From the NCBI GenBank assembly GCA_036381495.1, contig DASVCS010000059.1, positions 1 through 64,000 of the forward strand: a stretch of DNA of 64,000 bases, in the 5' to 3' direction. This DNA comes from DASVCS01 sp036381495 (GTDB lineage Bacteria; Gemmatimonadota; Gemmatimonadetes; Longimicrobiales; RSA9). This document shows positions 1 through 6,705 of this stretch, piece after piece. How positions within the stretch are numbered: position 1 is the first letter of the stretch; every line of letters begins with the position of its first letter. A model generated the notes under the pieces. It was not told the origin of the DNA, did not search any database, and saw nothing but the letters and a program-made list of their open reading frames with translations. A program made the translations under genes and the position numbers.

Positions 1-305
1 GGGTCGACGTCGCGACGGGCAGCGGGTTCACCATCGCGCTCAAGGCGGACGGCATCCTCTGGGCGAGCGGCGCCAATGCGCGCGGCAAGCTCGGCATCCC
101 CGACGAATCCAACTACTACGAGTTCACCCAGGTGCCCGGCACCGGCTGGCAGTACGTCGCCACCGGCGATGCGCATGCACTGGTGATCACGGAGGAAGCT
201 TCGCTGTTCAGCTGGGGCTCCAACCAGTTCGGCGAGCTGGGCCACGGCACGTCCGACATTCAGGGGAACGGGCCCGTCCCGGGCTTCGTCGTGCGCTTGC
301 CATAG
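1..305 (+). CDS. RCC1-repeat protein, C-terminal fragment
   Basis: The frame opens at base 3 and closes with TAG at 303-305, giving the last 100 residues of a gene that begins before the window. Two RCC1-type beta-propeller blades are visible: one with FTIALKADGILWASGANARG and one with HALVITEEASLFSWGSNQFG followed by ELGHGTSD. The pattern alternates 'hALxxdGxlWxwGxNxxGqLG', which is the family signature. In bacteria such repeats usually sit in secreted or surface proteins, but the N-terminus that would show a signal peptide is missing. A strong hairpin 13 bp after the stop suggests that transcription ends here. Confidence 0.85.
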   Translation, partial: VDVATGSGFTIALKADGILWASGANARGKLGIPDESNYYEFTQVPGTGWQYVATGDAHALVITEEASLFSWGSNQFGELGHGTSDIQGNGPVPGFVVRLP

Positions 306-317
306 CGGCCGGCGCGA

Positions 318-348
318 CCGGAGAGGCACCGGCCCGGTGCCTCTCCGG
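318..348 (+). terminator. 15-bp-stem hairpin after the RCC1 gene
   Basis: CCGGAGAGGCACCGG (318-332) and CCGGTGCCTCTCCGG (334-348) are perfect reverse complements separated by one base. The position, 13 bp after the RCC1 stop codon and before the next ribosome binding site, fits a terminator. No T-run follows, so it may instead be a 3'-end stabiliser or a dyad binding site. Confidence 0.55.
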
Positions 349-383
349 ATCACCAATCCGAACGCACGAATCAGGAGATCACG

Positions 384-908
384 ATGTCACACGTCTTCCG
401 CACCGCAGCAACGCTCATCGCGCTCGCCCTGGTCACGCAGCCGGCGGCGGCTCAGGACGGATTCCGCCTCGGGTATACCGACGTCGGGGCGACGATCGGC
501 GTCGGCGGGATCGGCGCCGCGTCCGTCGCCATCGGTCTGCGCGGCGAGCACGCGCTCCGCAGCATGCCCGACCTCGGCGACGGACTGATCGGCATCCAGG
601 TCGGCGTCGACTACTACTCGTGGAGCGAGCCGGGCTTCAAGTGGTCCTACATCCCGATCGGCGCCACCGCGAACTACCACTTCCAGCTCGAGAACAAGAA
701 GCTCGACCCGTTCGCCGGCCTCGGGCTCGGCTACTCGATCGTCTCGTGCTCGTACAGCGGCTTAGGCGATCTGTGCAGCGGCAGTGCGCTCTACTTCATC
801 GGCAGGGCGGGCGCCCGCTACTTCCTCAACGAGAAGTTGTCGCTCTACGGCGACGTCGGCGCGGGCGCCGCGACGGTCAACCTCGGCGTCATGATGCGAG
901 TGAAGTAG
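384..908 (+). CDS. Small outer-membrane beta-barrel protein
   Basis: The product has 174 residues. A signal peptide (hydrophobic segment about residues 8-18, cleavage after AAA in PAAAQDG) precedes alternating aromatic strands (VDYYSWSEPG, GATANYHFQL, LDPFAGLGLGYSIV, LYFIGRAGARYFLNEKLSLYGDVG). The chain ends with a strand finishing in VMMRVK. This matches the OmpA-like/'outer membrane protein beta-barrel' fold of 8 strands. The start is supported by AGGAG at 372-376. The two internal cysteines (SCSYSG...DLCSG) could form a disulfide in an extracellular loop. The exact cargo or function is unknown. Confidence 0.8.
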   Translation: MSHVFRTAATLIALALVTQPAAAQDGFRLGYTDVGATIGVGGIGAASVAIGLRGEHALRSMPDLGDGLIGIQVGVDYYSWSEPGFKWSYIPIGATANYHFQLENKKLDPFAGLGLGYSIVSCSYSGLGDLCSGSALYFIGRAGARYFLNEKLSLYGDVGAGAATVNLGVMMRVK

Positions 909-1386
909 CTCCGTTTCACGATATCGCCCGTATCGGGTTCCTGGGGTGTTCGCTTCGCTCGACCTGAACGGACGGCCTGCGACCGCAGGCGCTCGCGCCC
1001 ACCACCGCGCCGCCGCTCGAGGCGCGGTGGTGGCATTCGGGAAAATGTCGCCCTCGACAGGAGCATGGACCCGATCGTGCGAGAACGGGTGGAACGGGAA
1101 TCACCGTGCCCGGCGTCCGAGACGCGAGTCGCTCCCCAGGAACTTGCGGAGCATGGCGCTGACCTCGGATGCGCGGCGGACGGAGCAGCGCGCCAGCGGC
1201 TTGGCCATCCCCCGTCGCGCCTCGAGCGTGTCGTCGAACTTCTTCCGCGGTTCGGGTGGAAGGGCCGCCAACCCACGCCAGTCGCTCCAGGGCCGGGCAC
1301 CATACCTCATCACCGGACACCGGCGTGACCGTGCCGTTGAGTAACCGTTCGATGCGGACTATGGCGGTTCATGCGCCGGTTCGGAG
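909..1386. other. Non-coding stretch with one strong hairpin
   Basis: No frame here has a start, ribosome binding site and family-like sequence; the open frames are GC-driven. The notable structure is a perfect 13-bp inverted repeat, CCACCACCGCGCC (999-1011) and GGCGCGGTGGTGG (1021-1033), with a 9-base loop. It lies about 90 bp after the barrel gene and could terminate it, although no T-run follows. The right part borders a transposase remnant and may be debris from its insertion. Confidence 0.45.
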
Positions 1387-1779
1387 TTTGCAGGGGGGCG
1401 GGGCTTCCTCGCCCCCATGACCGTCGAGGGCGCGGCCGACACCAGCGTCGTCGTCGCCTACGTCAAGCACGTGCTCATCCCGGAACTCGAATCCGGTCAG
1501 ATCGTGATCCTCGACAATCTGGCCCCTCGCAAGGCCGCGCGGGTCAAGGAACTGATCGAGGCGGCCGGCTGCCGGCTCCTCTTTCTGCCCCCCTACTCGC
1601 CCGACCTGAATCCGATCGAAGAGGCGTCGAGCAAGATCAAGCAGGCGCTGCGCGCCGCTGCCGCCCGCACCCGTGGGGCCACCCAGGCCGCCTTCGCGGC
1701 CGTCCTCGAGCAGATCACCGCGCAGAACGCACGCGGCTGGTTCTGGCACCGCGGCGGCTATGTGCCAACTCCGAACTGA
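1387..1779 (+). pseudogene. IS630-family transposase, 5'-truncated remnant
   Basis: The C-terminal half of a DDE transposase of the IS630/Tc1-mariner group is preserved. It shows FLAPMTVEGA, then LDNLAPRKAARVKEL containing the second catalytic Asp, then LLFLPPYSPDLNPIEE with the final Glu. The usual N-terminal helix-turn-helix and the first catalytic Asp are absent: the frame can be read back to about 1387 but loses similarity there. The first convincing Met is at 1417, which would give only 120 residues, against a usual length of about 330-360. No flanking terminal repeats were identified. It ends 13 bp before the convergent LURP-like gene. Confidence 0.85.
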
Positions 1780-1792
1780 TCCATGGACCGCT

Positions 1793-2377
1793 CTAGCCTC
1801 GAGTCCGCTCGAGCAGCACCATCATGAGAATGCTCAGGACGGCGAGCGCCTCCTCCTCGGCATCGAACTCGCCGACCTTCTCGATGCCGAACCTGCCCTC
1901 GAAAAAGGCCGGCTTCTTCTTGACCCGCAGCAGCGCGGTCCCGTCGGTGCGGCGGACAATGTAGGTGGGGTGGAAGAGGTAGCCGGACAGGATACCGAGG
2001 ATCGGGATCTGCGAGAAGATCCCGTCCATCAGCTTGATCCAGCCGTTCTCTTCCCGGATCGACATGCACTCGGTGTCGGAGCGGAGGACGTCGTAATGCG
2101 ACTTCCACAGCGACCTGAGCCCGCGTCGGCGCACCGCGCCGAACCCGTTTCCGTTCGGATCCGTGAACCGGTACGTCGCCGAGATGTCCAGGATCCGGTC
2201 GGCGGAGATGGTCGCAACGGGGCGCGTCTGCTCCCGGTCGGCGAAGACGGCGACCGACTCCTTCAGCTTGAACGCTTTCTGCTTGACGTAGAAGAGGGTC
2301 TGCCCGGTCGCGTCCACCACCGACAACTGGGGCGAGACGGAGATGAGCTTGAACGACAGCTCGAGCGGGTAGTTCAT
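1793..2377 (-). CDS. LURP-one-related / tubby-like scaffold protein
   Basis: The product has 194 residues starting MNYPLELSFKL. A much longer upstream extension is open but has arginine-rich shadow composition, so the ATG at 2377 is chosen. The body shows the twelve-strand LOR (DUF567) pattern: LSVVDATGQTLFYVKQKAFK, LKESVAVFADREQTRPVATI, DRILDISATYRFTD, and a hydrophobic C-terminal helix (EALAVLSILMMVLLERTRG) that corresponds to the central helix of tubby-like folds. Members bind membranes or act as scaffolds; the bacterial role is not established. It is convergent with the IS630 remnant. Confidence 0.7.
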   Translation of the reverse strand: MNYPLELSFKLISVSPQLSVVDATGQTLFYVKQKAFKLKESVAVFADREQTRPVATISADRILDISATYRFTDPNGNGFGAVRRRGLRSLWKSHYDVLRSDTECMSIREENGWIKLMDGIFSQIPILGILSGYLFHPTYIVRRTDGTALLRVKKKPAFFEGRFGIEKVGEFDAEEEALAVLSILMMVLLERTRG

Positions 2378-2567
2378 GTACACTCCATCGTGCGGTCGGC
2401 GGACGTGTGTATGGCGGAGGTTCCGGCGGTGCGCCGACTCACCGCACGGCCGGTCGGGCCGTCCCCGCGAACCGCTCTCGCGCGCCGCCCGGGGGCGCCG
2501 CGATGGTCGCCATCGGCGGTGGTGCCGATCGGGCACGGGCTCAGCCCCGCCACCTGGGGCCGAACCA

Positions 2568-3038
2568 TCATGGCATGCGCCCGACGGCCGCCCGGTAGAT
2601 GATGGCGGCTCCGACGACGATCGCGGCGGCCGCCCCGCGCCCCTCATTCGCCGCGAGCCCACGCACCCCGTGCGCGACCAGGAAGAGCCCGAGGCCGAGA
2701 GCCGACCAACGCACCAGCGGATGGTCCGCGAGCCGCGAGAACGACACGGCCCCGCCTGCGCCCTCCTCGAGCAACAACCGCCGCGCAAGGGCCAGGGCTC
2801 CAAGATAGACCAGTCCACCGACGGAGGTCATGGCGATCTCGAGCGGCCAGAGGTTGTGGGCGGTCGGATCGATCAGGACGCCGACGAGAATGTTCAGCCC
2901 GGCGAGGCCGAGCGCCAGGAGCGGGAGCAGCGCCAGCCGGCCCCAGTTCCCCGACCAACCGCGTGCCAGCCGAATCGATACATACGGCATCGCCAGCACC
3001 GCACCGAGTACGGCGAGCATGAACAGCGGCAGGGCCAT
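2568..3038 (-). CDS. Small integral membrane protein, unknown function
   Basis: The product has 156 residues and four predicted membrane segments: about residues 4-22 (LFMLAVLGAVLAMPYV), 35-56 (LALLPLLALGLAGLNILVGV), 68-85 and 108-122, with a further hydrophobic stretch near the C-terminus (AAAAIVVGAAIIYRAAVG). Composition and the spacing of charges between segments are those of a real membrane protein. I do not recognise a family. The same-strand LURP-like gene starts 190 bp downstream of its stop. Confidence 0.6.
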   Translation of the reverse strand: MALPLFMLAVLGAVLAMPYVSIRLARGWSGNWGRLALLPLLALGLAGLNILVGVLIDPTAHNLWPLEIAMTSVGGLVYLGALALARRLLLEEGAGGAVSFSRLADHPLVRWSALGLGLFLVAHGVRGLAANEGRGAAAAIVVGAAIIYRAAVGRMP

Positions 3039-3391
3039 GCGGTCGTCTCCGAATGTCCGGACGTGGGCTCACTCGGAATCCGCCGTGCGCCCTGCCCTCA
3101 CGAAATCGAGAGGCTCGTGTCCTCAGAAGATCAGGATTTCACGTCGGCGGGAATCCACGGCCGACCGGGCCCGACGCCGTGGGCGTCGGCGTAGCGGCAC
3201 GGTCCGGTACGCGACGCCGCGGCATGATCATCCCTCCGCGCACCACAGTATCGGCAGGCGGCGCCAGTTTCCGAAATTCCTGGTCTTCGAGGCGAGCTGC
3301 TTCGGGAGCCGGGTTCGGCCGCGATCATAGCAGCGCGATCAGTGCATCGCGGGTGAGTTCGGTGTGGCGAAGGATCTTGCTCGGGACGGCT
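3039..3391. other. No gene seen
   Basis: The 353 bp between the membrane-protein start and the endonuclease/phosphatase stop contain no frame with a credible start and family signal. There is a short AT-richer part near 3120-3145 that could hold the promoter of the membrane-protein gene on the minus strand, but no clear -35/-10 pair was recognised. Confidence 0.4.
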
Positions 3392-4168
3392 TCAGCCGTC
3401 CGCCGGCACCGCTTCGGCGAGCGGCGCGAACGTGGCCACCACCGGGTTGTGATCGCTCAGCCGGTCCCATGGCGGTCCCTGCGCCACCTCGCACGCTTCC
3501 AGGCGGGCGCGCCACGCGGCCGGGACGAAGATTCCGTCGCAGTGGTAAGGCGCCGACCGGTTTCCGGACCAACGCAGGGTCTGCGCGAGGGGGCGGCCCG
3601 GATTCGCCGCCTGCCAGCAACTGGTCAACCCCAGCTCATCCGCGAGGCGCTCCAGGAGTTCGCGCTCGCCGCGCGTGACCTTGATGGGTGCGCCCGGCAG
3701 GCGGGTTCCGACCACGACGTTGAAGTCACCGCCGAGCACGAGATCGGCGTCCTCGCCGAGCGGGGCGAGCCGGTCCAGGATCCGGTGCAGGGTCCGCACG
3801 TATCCGCCCGCACCGGCAGGGCAGTGGATGCTGAACAGGCGGAGGGGCCGGCCGGATAATCCATCCAGTCCATCGATTTCGCCGCCGACCACCCACCCCG
3901 CGTAGTCCGGCACATCGATCGGGGTCAGCCGGGCCGACCGCACCAGCACGGCGCTGCCCCAGCGCCCGGCGCGCGCCGCGCACCAGTGGAACGCGTCTGC
4001 CGCGCCGGGGCGAAACACCTCGCCGGGGGAATCCTCCGGAGGGCGGCATTCCTGGGCGAACACCACATCCGGTGAGAAGGCGTCCAGCAGATGCGACCAG
4101 TGGCCGCCGCGCCGCTCGCTCCCGCCGGTCAGGAAGTTGTACGTGACGAGACGGAAGCCGGCGCTCAA
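3392..4168 (-). CDS. Endonuclease/exonuclease/phosphatase-family hydrolase
   Basis: The product has 258 residues. The EEP metal-dependent phosphodiesterase motifs occur in order: TYNFLTGG (Asn of motif I), FAQECRPP (catalytic Glu), SIHCPAGAGG (His), GGDFNVVVG (Asp-Asn pair), HCDGIFVP and the terminal SDHNPVVAT with the general-base His. There is no signal peptide, so it should act in the cytoplasm on a nucleic acid or phosphoester. The likely start is a TTG at 4168 that overlaps the stop of the methyltransferase gene (TTGA-type overlap), implying translational coupling in the MarR-methyltransferase-EEP cluster. Confidence 0.85.
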   Translation of the reverse strand: MSAGFRLVTYNFLTGGSERRGGHWSHLLDAFSPDVVFAQECRPPEDSPGEVFRPGAADAFHWCAARAGRWGSAVLVRSARLTPIDVPDYAGWVVGGEIDGLDGLSGRPLRLFSIHCPAGAGGYVRTLHRILDRLAPLGEDADLVLGGDFNVVVGTRLPGAPIKVTRGERELLERLADELGLTSCWQAANPGRPLAQTLRWSGNRSAPYHCDGIFVPAAWRARLEACEVAQGPPWDRLSDHNPVVATFAPLAEAVPADG

Positions 4169-4884
4169 CGCGATCCGCCTGCTGCCGCCGCGGGCTTTCT
4201 GCCCAGCGCGAAACCCACGCCCTGGACTCCCGGGAACCGCGGGAGCCTGATCTCGCCGGTCTCGATCTGCGAGAACCCCGCCTCCGTCATCAGCTCGGGC
4301 TGATCCTGGATGCCGATCCCTCCGGCACCGAGCCGTCCAGATCGGCGCCCCGGCTCTTCCGGGCGCTTGAAATCCACGATCAGCAGGCGCCCGCCGGGCT
4401 CGAGCACGCGCGCGATCTCGGCGAGCCCCCGGCGCTTGAGGTCATCCGGCAAGTGGTGCATCATCAAGGTGCTCAGCACGACATCGAACGACCCGTCGGG
4501 GAACGCGAGGTCCTCGACCACACCGACCTGGAAGTCGACGGACAGGTTGCGCCGGGCGGCCTTCGAGCGGGCACGGGCGATCTGCCGCGGTCCCGGATCG
4601 ATGCCGGCCACGCGGCCCGTCTCACCCACCCGCTCCCGGGCGACCAGCGCCAGCGCTCCGGTGCCGCACCCCACGTCCAGCACCGCTTCCCCGGGTCGCA
4701 GACCGGCCAGATCGGCGGCCGTCCGCGGGAGCGCCCGCAACCTGCCGCGGAACATCACGACATCGAAGATCCCCACCATCAGGTCGTAGCGCCAGCCCAG
4801 GTCCATGACCAACCCACGCGTCGCCCCGGCCGACGACGTCGGGTCGCGATGCGCCGCCGAATGCAGCGATAGTACGCCTCTCAT
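4165..4884 (-). CDS. SAM-dependent class I methyltransferase (UbiE/type 11-like)
   Basis: The product has 239 residues. Motif I VLDVGCGTGALAL, an acidic motif II loop (GRVAGIDPGPRQIARA), motif post-II (VGVVEDLAFPDGSFDVVLST), the LMMHHLPDD segment and VLEPGGRLLIVDF give a complete Rossmann methyltransferase of the UbiE/type 11 group. The start ATG at 4884 is preceded by an excellent AAGGAGGG ribosome binding site, so the longer upstream frame is rejected. It lies 98 bp after the MarR gene and overlaps the next gene, so all three are probably one transcript. The substrate is unknown. Confidence 0.85.
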   Translation of the reverse strand: MRGVLSLHSAAHRDPTSSAGATRGLVMDLGWRYDLMVGIFDVVMFRGRLRALPRTAADLAGLRPGEAVLDVGCGTGALALVARERVGETGRVAGIDPGPRQIARARSKAARRNLSVDFQVGVVEDLAFPDGSFDVVLSTLMMHHLPDDLKRRGLAEIARVLEPGGRLLIVDFKRPEEPGRRSGRLGAGGIGIQDQPELMTEAGFSQIETGEIRLPRFPGVQGVGFALGRKPAAAAGGSR

Positions 4885-4982
4885 CAGAGATGCCCTCCTT
4901 TGCGAATCGGGCCTCCGCTCGCCCGCACCGTTCGCTCGCTGCGCTCGCACGGACTCCCGTAAGCCGTTGTCACAGAAATGGA

Positions 4983-5471
4983 TCAATCGACGCCGCCGCC
5001 CGGCCTCGCACCCGCCCCGACACCGCCGACGGCGAGCGCGGCGTCCAGGCGGCCGCGCAACTCCGCCGCCGCCTCCGCCCCGAGCACGGCGAGCACCCGG
5101 TCGTGCGCCTGCCGCCACAGCGGAGCCGCCGCCTCGACGAGACGCCGACCCGCCGGCGTCAACAGCAACAGCCGCGCGCGCCCGTCCGCGGGCGACCGCG
5201 CCACCCGCACCCATCCCGCTCTCTCGAGCGGCCGCACGTTGCGCGACAGCGTCGTACGGTCCATCGCCAGGAAGTCCGCCAGGACGTGCATCGCCACGCC
5301 CCCCTCATCGCTCATGGCGATCGCGTTCAGCAACATGAGTTGCGTCGCTTGGACGCCCAGCGGCCGCAGCGCGTCGTCGTAGAGCCGGGTCAGCACGCGG
5401 GAGAGGCGCCGGGCGCGGAAACAGAGACATTCGCCGGCCATTGCACGGGCGGCATCGCGGTGTCGACTCAT
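4983..5471 (-). CDS. MarR-family transcriptional regulator
   Basis: The product has 162 residues. An N-terminal helix with LCFRARRLSRVLTRLYDDAL leads into the winged helix: LGVQATQLMLLNAIAM, the recognition helix MDRTTLSRNVRPLERAGWV, and the wing RSPADGRARLLLLTPAGRR. The start at 5471 lies about one base from the transcription start predicted by a consensus promoter, which implies a leaderless mRNA; the next in-frame ATG (5441) lacks a ribosome binding site. Two ATGTA-N2-TACAT dyads upstream are likely its own operators. It heads a cluster with a methyltransferase and an EEP hydrolase. The inducer is unknown. Confidence 0.88.
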   Translation of the reverse strand: MSRHRDAARAMAGECLCFRARRLSRVLTRLYDDALRPLGVQATQLMLLNAIAMSDEGGVAMHVLADFLAMDRTTLSRNVRPLERAGWVRVARSPADGRARLLLLTPAGRRLVEAAAPLWRQAHDRVLAVLGAEAAAELRGRLDAALAVGGVGAGARPGGGVD

Positions 5472-5477
5472 GAGAAC

Positions 5478-5489
5478 ATGTATATACAT
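5478..5489. promoter_or_regulatory. MarR operator O1 (ATGTA-N2-TACAT)
   Basis: ATGTATATACAT is a perfect 12-bp palindrome overlapping the -10 box of the MarR promoter. The half-site ATGTA recurs in the second dyad upstream, which supports its role as an autoregulatory operator. Confidence 0.7.
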
Positions 5490-5507
5490 ATATCGTGTCC
5501 ATGTCAA
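5479..5507 (-). promoter_or_regulatory. Sigma-70 promoter of the MarR cluster
   Basis: On the minus strand TTGACA (5502-5507) is separated by exactly 17 bp from TATACA (5479-5484). This is a near-perfect housekeeping promoter, unusual in this GC-rich sequence. The predicted start falls near 5472, directly against the ATG at 5471. The -10 box lies inside the dyad ATGTATATACAT, so a bound repressor would block polymerase. Confidence 0.8.
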
Positions 5508-5546
5508 GGGGCGGATGTACGAGTTGCCGCATTTTCCATTCACAAC

Positions 5547-5558
5547 ATGTAGTTACAT
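5547..5558. promoter_or_regulatory. MarR operator O2 (ATGTA-N2-TACAT)
   Basis: ATGTAGTTACAT has the same half-sites and spacing as O1, 69 bp away (about 6.5 helical turns) and upstream of the -35 box. It could support cooperative binding or control a divergent transcript. Confidence 0.62.
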
Positions 5559-5735
5559 TGATCCGGGTGTCCGGCCACGCGTGGGCGATCGGAACAGTGG
5601 GTTGCGCACGGGGGTCGGGGGAGCGGGGCGAGCGGGGTCAGGCGGTTGCGGGACTCGCGGCGGGCGGGCGGGCGTGCGCCAACGGATGTCGCTGTGGCCG
5701 TGATGTCGCCGAGTCGCGGCCGGCTCGATCGGTTC
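5559..5735. other. Intergenic region, possible plus-strand untranslated RNA
   Basis: There is no credible coding frame. The segment lies between the AT-rich MarR operator region and a plus-strand intrinsic terminator (5736-5793) that has no plus-strand gene in front of it. That terminator makes a short untranslated plus-strand transcript possible. No plus-strand promoter was identified with confidence. Confidence 0.3.
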
Positions 5736-5793
5736 GGGCGTGGCGGCGGCGCGGAGCCTCGGGGGTTCGGCCCGCCACCACGCCCATTTTTTT
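5736..5793 (+). terminator. Intrinsic terminator with T7 tract
   Basis: GGGCGTGG (5736-5743) pairs with CCACGCCC (5778-5785), and the stem can extend through the adjacent CGG/CCG bases. A single A and seven Ts (5787-5793) follow. The T-run fixes the direction as plus. It is the best rho-independent terminator in the window, yet the nearest upstream plus-strand gene is more than 3.9 kb away. Confidence 0.65.
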
Positions 5794-5808
5794 GCGCAAC
5801 GCCGCCGC

Positions 5809-5904
5809 TGGAGCGGTTGCCGCATCACTTCGGAGTCGCGTACTGCGGCCGCAAGTGCATCGCAGGCGGACACGCAGTTCCGAACCGGCGGAGGAGATGC
5901 GCTA
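5809..5904 (+). repeat. R2 short repeat, copy 1 (diverged)
   Basis: It begins TGGAGCGGTTGCCGCATCAC and continues with TTCGGAGTCG, matching the other R2 copies in order, then diverges and ends at GCTAG. It lies immediately upstream of copy 2, so the two are head-to-tail. Confidence 0.55.
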
Positions 5905-6000
5905 GGGCGGGCTTCGCGTCGCTTCGGAGTCGTACGCGCCCGCGAACCGAGCGCGGTGAGCGTCCGCGTGGCTCCGAACCGGCGAGCGGACCGCTCTAGA
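5902..6000 (+). repeat. R2 short repeat, copy 2
   Basis: It runs from CTAGGGCGG to ACCGCTCTAGA, ends that are roughly inverted copies of each other. The core CGTCGCTTCGGAGTCGTACG (5917-5936) is identical to the reverse complement of 13407-13426, and similarity continues through CCGCGAACCGAGCGC. A non-coding mobile or REP-like element of about 97 bp is the simplest reading. Confidence 0.7.
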
Positions 6001-6018
6001 ACGTTTCGCCGGCCGGTT

Positions 6019-6091
6019 TGGAGCGGCTCGGCCGTCTGTGGCGCGATCGCGAGGCGCGGGGCGACTCCGGATTGATGCGACAGCCGTTCCA
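6019..6091 (-). repeat. R2 short repeat, copy 3 (inverted, diverged)
   Basis: On the minus strand it reads TGGAACGGCTGTCGCATCAA then CCGGAGTCG, aligning with the left part of copies 1 and 2. Its ends TGGAGCGG/CCGTTCCA are inverted. It stops 5 bp before the stop codon of the DUF2059 gene. Confidence 0.5.
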
Positions 6092-6095
6092 ACCG

Positions 6096-6569
6096 CTACG
6101 GCTGGACTCCACCGCTCTGGATCCGCGCCTGGATCCGCTGCTGCAACTCGGGCAGGTGCGGCGCGATCTGCTGCTGACCGATCTGCGCCCCCTCCTGCAT
6201 GAGTCGCGGCATGACCTCGACGGTCTTGCGGCCCACGGGCGTCTTGTAGAACGCGATGAGTTCCCGGAGCTCCGCTTCCGTGTACGCCTCGCGGTACAGG
6301 CGCACGTACTGGGGATAGAGCTCGTCCCACTTCATGTACTCGGCGAAGAAATCCACGAAGACATCGCGGAACTGCGCCATTGCGGGGTTCTGCCGGACCA
6401 TGCTCTCGACCATGACGTCGATCGAGGCCGCGGTCTGGTCGTCGAGCCGCAGGAGGTCGACCAACTCCGCGGCCGCGCGATCATGGCTGTCCGTCGGGAC
6501 GTAGTTCTGCGCCGTGGCGGAAACCGCGGTGGCGAGCAGGATCGCCGGGATGAGAACGAGGGTTCGCAT
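6096..6569 (-). CDS. Secreted DUF2059-domain protein
   Basis: The product has 157 residues. A signal peptide (MRTLVLIPAILLATAVSATA, cleavage before QNYVP) precedes an all-helical region. The DUF2059 signature is LYREAYTEAELRELIAFYKT followed by PVGRKTVEVMPRLMQEGAQ. The domain is found in periplasmic or surface proteins of unknown function. It sits downstream of the histidine-kinase gene on the same strand, 136 bp away, and may be cotranscribed. A motif resembling the sigma-54 enhancer lies at 6657-6683 but has no matching -24 box. Confidence 0.78.
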   Translation of the reverse strand: MRTLVLIPAILLATAVSATAQNYVPTDSHDRAAAELVDLLRLDDQTAASIDVMVESMVRQNPAMAQFRDVFVDFFAEYMKWDELYPQYVRLYREAYTEAELRELIAFYKTPVGRKTVEVMPRLMQEGAQIGQQQIAPHLPELQQRIQARIQSGGVQP

Positions 6570-6705
6570 GGGTACGCTCCAGGAGCGGAGGATCCGGGGT
6601 CGGGATTTCAGCGCCTATCTAACATCGTGGCGGTCATCATACAAGGATTGCGTTTCCGGCATCGGCCGTCCCGCGTCCGGGCGCGGCCGGCCCACGCGCG
6701 CCCTC

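Noticed and set aside
999..1033. Perfect hairpin as an intrinsic terminator of the barrel gene
   Set aside because: The stem is strong but no T-run follows, so it is recorded only as structure inside the non-coding stretch.
1417..1779. Intact short transposase
   Set aside because: Only the second and third catalytic acidic regions of an IS630 transposase are present; the DNA-binding part and first Asp are missing, so it is treated as a remnant.
6657..6683. Sixth enhancer-like motif upstream of the DUF2059 gene
   Set aside because: It matches the 27-bp pattern with two changes at conserved positions, but there is no TGGCACG box at the expected 95-97 bp and such a box would lie against the start codon.
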